Part shown: one piece after another, positions 57,456 through 64,000 of the stretch
Layout of the letters: each line of letters starts with the position of its first letter
How positions within the stretch are numbered: the stretch's first letter is position 1
Assembly: GCF_012927045.1 (NCBI RefSeq)
Contig: NZ_JABBFW010000003.1
Coordinates: 248,001 to 312,000, forward strand
Source of the DNA: Azohydromonas caseinilytica
Lineage (GTDB): Bacteria; Pseudomonadota; Gammaproteobacteria; Burkholderiales; Burkholderiaceae_C
Direction of reading: 5' to 3'
DNA length: 64,000 nt
Made by a program: the position numbers and the translations under genes
The notes under the pieces: generated by a model
What the model saw: the letters and a program-made list of their open reading frames with translations, nothing else
What the model was told of the DNA's origin: nothing
Databases searched by the model: none

Positions 57456-59459
57456 ATGAATGCCCCTGCCGCCCTGGCCCCGCGCCGCCCCATCCGCGAA
57501 CTGCCCGATGCCCTGGTGAGCCAGATCGCCGCCGGCGAGGTGGTGGAGCGCCCGGCCTCGGTGGTGCGCGAGCTGGTGGACAACGCGCTCGATGCCGGCG
57601 CCACGCAGGTGACGGTGCGGCTCACCGGCGGGGGCTTGCGCGCCATCGTGGTCGAGGACGACGGCGGCGGCATCCCGTCGCCGCAGCTGGCGCTGGCCGT
57701 CAAGCGCCACGCCACCAGCAAGATCGCCTCGCTCTCCGAGCTGGAGCACGTGCGCAGCATGGGCTTCCGCGGCGAGGCCCTGGCGGCCATCGCCTCGGTG
57801 GCGGAGCTGTGCATCGCCAGCCGCGCCCTGGAAGCCGCGCATGCCCACCGGCTGGACGCGCGCACCGGCGAGCTCACGGCCGCGGCGCGCGCGGTGGGCA
57901 CCACGGTGGAGGTGCGCGAGCTGTTCTTCAACACGCCGGCGCGGCGCAAGTTCCTCAAGAGCGAGGGCACCGAGTTCGCGCATGCGCTGGACGCCGTGCG
58001 CCGCCACGCGCTGGCGCGGCCGGACGTGAGCTTTTCCGTCTGGCATGACGGCAAGCTCGCCGCGCAGTGGCGCGCCGCCGGCGCCGGGCTGCTGCCCGAG
58101 GACAACCCGCTGACGCAGCGCATGCGCGAGGTGCTGGGCATCGACTTCATCGCCGCCAGCCGCGGGGTGCAGGCCGCCGCCGGGCCGCTGCGCATCGACG
58201 GCCGCGCCGGCAACCCCGAGGCCGCGCGCAGCCGCGCCGACGTGCAGTACCTCTACGTCAACGGCCGTTTCGTGCGCGACCGCCTGGTCGCCCATGCCGT
58301 GCGCTCGGCCTACGAGGACCAGCTCCACGGCAGCCGCCAGCCGGCCTACGTGCTGTTCCTGGACATCGCGCCGGAGCTGGTGGACGTGAACGTGCACCCG
58401 ACCAAGATCGAGGTGCGCTTCCGCGACAGCCGCGCCGTGCACCAGGCGGTGCGCCAGGCGCTGGTGCAGGCGCTGGCGCTCACGCGCGCGTCCGACGAGG
58501 TGGACGTACCGCGCCCGGTCCACGCCGGCCTGGCGATGGCGGCCGCGCCGGGTGGCGTGTCCATCACCGCGCCGCGCATCGAGTCCGCCCCGCCGCTGCG
58601 GCACCAGGCCGGCCTGGCCCTGGCCGACGCGCCCACGCCGCGGCGCTGGGACGACGGCCCCTGGCGCACGCCCTCGGGCAGCGGCGGCCTGGCGGCCTGG
58701 GGCGCGCTGCGCGGCGAATCGGCCGTGCCGCCGCGCGCGTCCGCCCCGGCTTTCGTTCCCGCGGCGGCAGCGGCCGGCGCCGTGCCGGCGTCCATGGGCG
58801 GCAGTGCCGCCGCCACCGCGCTGCGCGAGGCACCGCGCGCCGCGCCGGTGGAGCGCGGCGCGGAGCCCGCGGCCTGGCCGCTGGGCCGGGCGCTGGCGCA
58901 GGTGGGCGGCGTGTACGTGCTGGCGGAGAACGCCCAGGGCCTGGTGATCGTGGACATGCACGCCGCGCACGAGCGCATCGTCTACGAGCGTCTCAAGCGC
59001 TCGCAGGCGCTGGAGGGCCGGCTGCCCGCGCAGCCGCTGCTCATTCCCGAGGCCATGCCGGCCACGCCCACCGAGATCGCCACCGCCGAAGGCGAGCGCG
59101 AGGCGCTGCTGGCGCTGGGGCTGGACGTGGCGCCGCTGTCGGCCACCTCGCTGTCGCTGCGCAGCCGCCCGGCCGCCCTGCCCGACGCGGACCTGCCCGA
59201 GCTGGTGCGCTCGGTGCTGGCCGAGCTGGCGCAGGTGGGCTCCAGCCGCGTGGTGCAGCGCGCCCGCGAGGAGATGCTGGCCACCATGGCCTGCCACGGC
59301 GCGGTGCGCGCGAACCGGCGTCTCACTCTCGAAGAGATGAACGCCCTGCTGCGCGAGATGGAAGCCACCGAGCGCGCCGACCAGTGCAACCACGGCCGGC
59401 CCACCTGGCGGCAGGTGAGCATGAAGGAGCTGGACGCGCTGTTCCTGAGAGGGCGCTGA
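57456..59459 (+). CDS. mutL: DNA mismatch repair protein MutL
   Basis: 667 residues. N-terminal GHKL ATPase: IAAGEVVERPASVVRELVDN, VVEDDGGGI, MGFRGEAL. C-terminal dimerisation domain about 470-660. No endonuclease motif DQHAx2E-x4-E; instead VDMHAAHERIVYERL is seen, close to the endonuclease-lacking E. coli type (inference). A TACAAT box at 57443-57448 may be a -10. Works with MutS. Confidence 0.96.
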   Translation: MNAPAALAPRRPIRELPDALVSQIAAGEVVERPASVVRELVDNALDAGATQVTVRLTGGGLRAIVVEDDGGGIPSPQLALAVKRHATSKIASLSELEHVRSMGFRGEALAAIASVAELCIASRALEAAHAHRLDARTGELTAAARAVGTTVEVRELFFNTPARRKFLKSEGTEFAHALDAVRRHALARPDVSFSVWHDGKLAAQWRAAGAGLLPEDNPLTQRMREVLGIDFIAASRGVQAAAGPLRIDGRAGNPEAARSRADVQYLYVNGRFVRDRLVAHAVRSAYEDQLHGSRQPAYVLFLDIAPELVDVNVHPTKIEVRFRDSRAVHQAVRQALVQALALTRASDEVDVPRPVHAGLAMAAAPGGVSITAPRIESAPPLRHQAGLALADAPTPRRWDDGPWRTPSGSGGLAAWGALRGESAVPPRASAPAFVPAAAAAGAVPASMGGSAAATALREAPRAAPVERGAEPAAWPLGRALAQVGGVYVLAENAQGLVIVDMHAAHERIVYERLKRSQALEGRLPAQPLLIPEAMPATPTEIATAEGEREALLALGLDVAPLSATSLSLRSRPAALPDADLPELVRSVLAELAQVGSSRVVQRAREEMLATMACHGAVRANRRLTLEEMNALLREMEATERADQCNHGRPTWRQVSMKELDALFLRGR

Positions 59460-59486
59460 GGCTGCGCGGCCTCCCTCACACGGGCC

Positions 59487-60086
59487 TCACAGCCCCGGCA
59501 TCGGCACGAAGCCCGGCAGCGCCCTGATGCGCTCCATCCACCGCCCGATGTGAGGGAAGTCCTCCAGCGCCACCCCGCCCTCGGGCGCCAGGGCCACGTA
59601 GGGGAACACCGCGCAGTCGGCGATGGTGGGCCGCCCCAGCGCCAGCCAGTCGTGGCGCGCCAGGTGGGCGTCGATCAGCCCCAGGAGCCGCGCCGCGCGC
59701 CGCAGCGCGTCCTCGTGGTCGAGGTCGTAACCGAACTTGCGCACCAGGCGCGCCGCGCCGGGGCCGTTCTGCACCTCGTTGGCGGCCGTGGACAGCCACT
59801 GCATCACCGTCCCCAGGCCGGCCGGGTCGCGCGGCAGCCAGCCTTCGTCGGCTTGGCGCGAGGCCAGGTAGACCAGGATCGCCTGCGAGTCGCGCAGCAC
59901 CACCTCGCCATCGACCAGGACCGGGACCTGGCCCCAGGGATTGAGCCCGATCAGCGGCGCTTGCTTGTGCTCGCCGGCGCGCAGATCGACCGGGATCAGC
60001 TCCAGCGCAATGCCGGCCAGCGCGGCAAAGAGCCGGACCTTGTAGCAGTTGCCGGACAGGGGAAAGTCGTAGAGCTTCGCGGTCAC
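59487..60086 (-). CDS. Glutathione S-transferase family protein
   Basis: 199 residues from GTG 60086. Thioredoxin-fold N-terminal domain with LSGNCYKVRLFAALAGI, NPWGQVPVL and RDSQAILVYLA (glutathione site), helical C-terminal domain with RPTIADCAVFPYVAL. Overlaps the PPOX-like gene stop (GTGA). Substrate unknown. Confidence 0.9.
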   Translation of the reverse strand: MTAKLYDFPLSGNCYKVRLFAALAGIALELIPVDLRAGEHKQAPLIGLNPWGQVPVLVDGEVVLRDSQAILVYLASRQADEGWLPRDPAGLGTVMQWLSTAANEVQNGPGAARLVRKFGYDLDHEDALRRAARLLGLIDAHLARHDWLALGRPTIADCAVFPYVALAPEGGVALEDFPHIGRWMERIRALPGFVPMPGL

Positions 60087-60667
60087 AGGGCGCCTCCTTG
60101 GCGTGATGGGAAATCGGGCAGTGGCACGCCCAGCGCCGCCAGCTCGGCCTGCGAGTAGCGCGGCGTGATGTGCTGGGAGCAGTTCCAGTCGAAGGCCGCC
60201 AGGCGCAGCACCATGACGCGCTCCGCGGCGGGCGCGCCGGGGCGCAGCACGGCCTCGCGCAGCCCGAGTGAAGCCGCTTCCAGGTCGAAGACTTCCATCT
60301 CGGCCAGCAGCTTCAGGCGCCGGCGCTCAGGGTAGTCCACCAGGATCAGCGCCGCGCGCGGCTGCGCCTGCAGGTTGCCGACGCTGACGAACTGCCGGTT
60401 GCCGCCGTAGTCGGCGAAGGCCAGCGTGGTGTCATCCAGCACCCGCAGGAAGCCGGCGGGCCCGCCGCGGTGCTGCACATGCGGCCAGCCCGTCTCGCTC
60501 ACGGTGGCGAGGAAGAAGCTGTCGCGCGCGGCGATGAAGTCCCGTTCGCGCGAGCCCAGCACCGCCTCGGCCGGGCCGGGGTGCGGGGGCGCCTCGCGCC
60601 CGGCGTAGCGGCGCTGCATGGCGCGCACGCCGGGGGTGTAGGCGATGTCGGCGAAGTGTCTGGACAT
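60083..60667 (-). CDS. Pyridoxamine 5'-phosphate oxidase-like flavin-binding protein
   Basis: 194 residues from ATG 60667 (MSRHFADIAYTPG). Split-barrel fold: DFIAARDSFFLATVSETGWP, HVQHRGGPAGFLRV, FADYGGNRQFVSVGNL and a late NCSQHITPRY. Members bind FMN or F420; reaction unknown. First of a two-gene operon with the GST, divergent from a LysR regulator that may control it. Confidence 0.87.
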   Translation of the reverse strand: MSRHFADIAYTPGVRAMQRRYAGREAPPHPGPAEAVLGSRERDFIAARDSFFLATVSETGWPHVQHRGGPAGFLRVLDDTTLAFADYGGNRQFVSVGNLQAQPRAALILVDYPERRRLKLLAEMEVFDLEAASLGLREAVLRPGAPAAERVMVLRLAAFDWNCSQHITPRYSQAELAALGVPLPDFPSRQGGAL

Positions 60668-60777
60668 GGCGGCGGACTCGGCGGGTGGCGGGAGCCCCGA
60701 TGCTCGACCCAACGCCGAGTGCAATAAATAGAGGCGAGCGCACTTCATTACTGCGCCTTGCGGTTCAATGCACGGCC
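60668..60777. promoter_or_regulatory. Divergent promoter region with LysR-type dyad
   Basis: An AT-rich patch near 60720 includes GTGC-(17 nt)-GCAC and the candidate minus-strand -10 sequence TATTTATT. This is the only place for PPOX/GST and LysR promoters, so the dyad may be a regulator site. Confidence 0.35.
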
Positions 60778-61668
60778 ATGGACAAGCTCAAGGCCATGAC
60801 CGCGTTCGTGCGCATCGTCGAGTCCGGCAGCCTGACGGCGGCGGCGCAGCGGCTGGACGTGTCGCTGACCGCCGTGGTGCGCAGCCTGGCGGCGCTGGAG
60901 CGCGCGCTGGGCGTGCGGCTGCTCAACCGCACCACGCGCCGCCTGGCGCTCACCGACGAGGGGCGCGAGTACTTCGAGCGCTGCCGCCGCGTGCTGGCCG
61001 AGGTGGAGGAGATGGAAAGCGCCCTCACCGAGCGCCGGCTGCAGCCCGGCGGGCGGCTGGTGATCACGGCGCCGGTGATGTTCGGCCGCCTGCACGTGGC
61101 GCCGCTGGTGGCCGGCTTCGTGGCCGCGTACCCGGCGCTGCGCGCCGAGCTGCTGCTGCTGGACCGCGTCATCGACCTGCTGGAGGAAGGCGTGGACCTG
61201 GCCATCCGCATCGCCCCGCTGCCGGACTCCTCGCTGGTGGCGGTGGCGCTGGGCCACACCGCGCGGGTGCTGTGCGCCAGCCCCGAGTACCTGGCGCGGC
61301 ATGGCGAGCCGCGCCATCCGCGCGAGCTGGCCAGCCACCGCGCCGTGCGCTTCACCGGGCTCAGCGGCGCGGAATGGGGCTTCGCGCGCGGGGCGGAGAG
61401 CCTGCGCGTCGCTGTGCCGGAGGTTCTTGCGTCCAACCAGGTCGATGCCGTGCTGGAAGCCTGCCGGCAGGGCCTGGGGCTGGGCCGCTTCCTGGGCTAC
61501 CAGTCGCGCGCGCTGGAGGACGCGGGCCAGCTGGTGCGCGTGCTGCGCGAGTGGGAGCCGCCGCCGGTGCAGGTCAGCCTCGTGCATGCGCAGGCGCGGC
61601 TGCTGTCGCCGCGCATCCGCGCCTTCATGGACTGGGCCGTGCCGCGGCTGCGCGAGCGGCTGGCTTGA
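60778..61668 (+). CDS. LysR-family transcriptional regulator
   Basis: 296 residues. N-terminal winged HTH (about 1-60, [20 protein letters not shown], then [16 protein letters not shown]), effector-binding domain about 90-290. Divergent from the PPOX-GST operon, a typical arrangement for its targets. Effector unknown. Confidence 0.93.
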   Translation: MDKLKAMTAFVRIVESGSLTAAAQRLDVSLTAVVRSLAALERALGVRLLNRTTRRLALTDEGREYFERCRRVLAEVEEMESALTERRLQPGGRLVITAPVMFGRLHVAPLVAGFVAAYPALRAELLLLDRVIDLLEEGVDLAIRIAPLPDSSLVAVALGHTARVLCASPEYLARHGEPRHPRELASHRAVRFTGLSGAEWGFARGAESLRVAVPEVLASNQVDAVLEACRQGLGLGRFLGYQSRALEDAGQLVRVLREWEPPPVQVSLVHAQARLLSPRIRAFMDWAVPRLRERLA

Positions 61669-61778
61669 GCCGGGGTGGCCGCTCCGCCCAACGCCTGCTC
61701 GCCGTCAACGCCCGCGACCCGCCGCGCAGGCGCGGCACTTGCCGGCATTTGCGGCTCACAACCCCGGGAGTCCTGGCC

Positions 61779-64000
<2,222 letters not shown>

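Noticed and set aside
56745-59393. 882-residue minus-strand frame across dedA and mutL
   Set aside because: Shadow frame with no recognisable domain; dedA and mutL are clear in their own frames.

Overview
The window is GC-rich chromosomal DNA from a betaproteobacterium, most probably order Burkholderiales and family Comamonadaceae. Evidence: intracellular polyhydroxyalkanoate depolymerase, an rnfB-nth pair, zapA followed by a 6S RNA, a NasA/NirBD/YbiB nitrate-assimilation cluster, a Bug-type solute-binding protein, a 16-strand-type general porin, and a dispersed CCGTTCG...CGAACGG repeat. The genus cannot be fixed from sequence alone. No rRNA, tRNA, CRISPR array, transposase, integrase island or phage gene was seen. 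This is mostly core chromosome with some accessory regulation.

Layout. 1-4.2 kb: 3' part of phaZ, rnfB, nth, a coiled-coil protein, zapA, 6S RNA and a TSUP exporter. 4.3-18.1 kb: a degenerate PAS-GGDEF protein, then a nitrate-assimilation region. That region holds an ANTAR regulator, a divergent narK-type transporter with a long structured leader, an opposing PP2C/Ser-Thr kinase gene, nirB, nirD, the nitrate reductase nasA, ybiB and the siroheme-pathway methyltransferase cobA. 18.1-24.4 kb: a flavoprotein, rpsU, a YqeY-like protein, a DUF442 protein and a large CHASE-PAS-GGDEF-EAL protein. 24.6-29.3 kb: a complete branched-chain amino-acid type ABC transporter on the minus strand (livK, H, M, G, F). 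29.5-39.3 kb: pmbA/tldE, darP (yjgA), a mogA-like gene, cysE, trmJ, suhB, and mutS coupled to an Anbu-type proteasome homologue and a hydrolase. 39.4-45.5 kb: pyrG, kdsA, a DUF1330 gene, eno, ftsB, pnuC and a NadR-like kinase. 45.5-54.8 kb: hslO, a DUF455 gene, an amino-acid ABC binding protein and permease, a porin, xerD, a Bug protein, an AEC transporter and queG. 54.8-64 kb: tsaE, amiC, dedA, mutL, a GST, a PPOX-like protein, a LysR regulator and the 5' three quarters of acnA.

How the genes work together. The nitrate cluster is nearly self-sufficient. NarK imports nitrate, NasA reduces it to nitrite, NirBD reduces nitrite to ammonium, and CobA makes the siroheme precursor NirB needs. The most interesting signal is the 290-bp gap between the ANTAR regulator and narK. 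It holds a near-consensus sigma-54 promoter. Immediately downstream are two tandem stem-loops, each with a hexaloop having A at position 1 and G at position 4, the signature of ANTAR RNA targets. A GC hairpin and a 17-codon reading frame with a good ribosome-binding site follow. The regulator has a degenerate receiver, an ANTAR domain and two copies of a NarX/PilJ-type P-box-like motif. I infer a nitrate-responsive RNA-binding switch combined with sigma-54 nitrogen control.

Six copies of one inverted-repeat family lie only between genes, two of them inside apparent operons. Start sites were chosen from ribosome-binding sites, family start points and overlaps with neighbours; several are alternatives and are marked.
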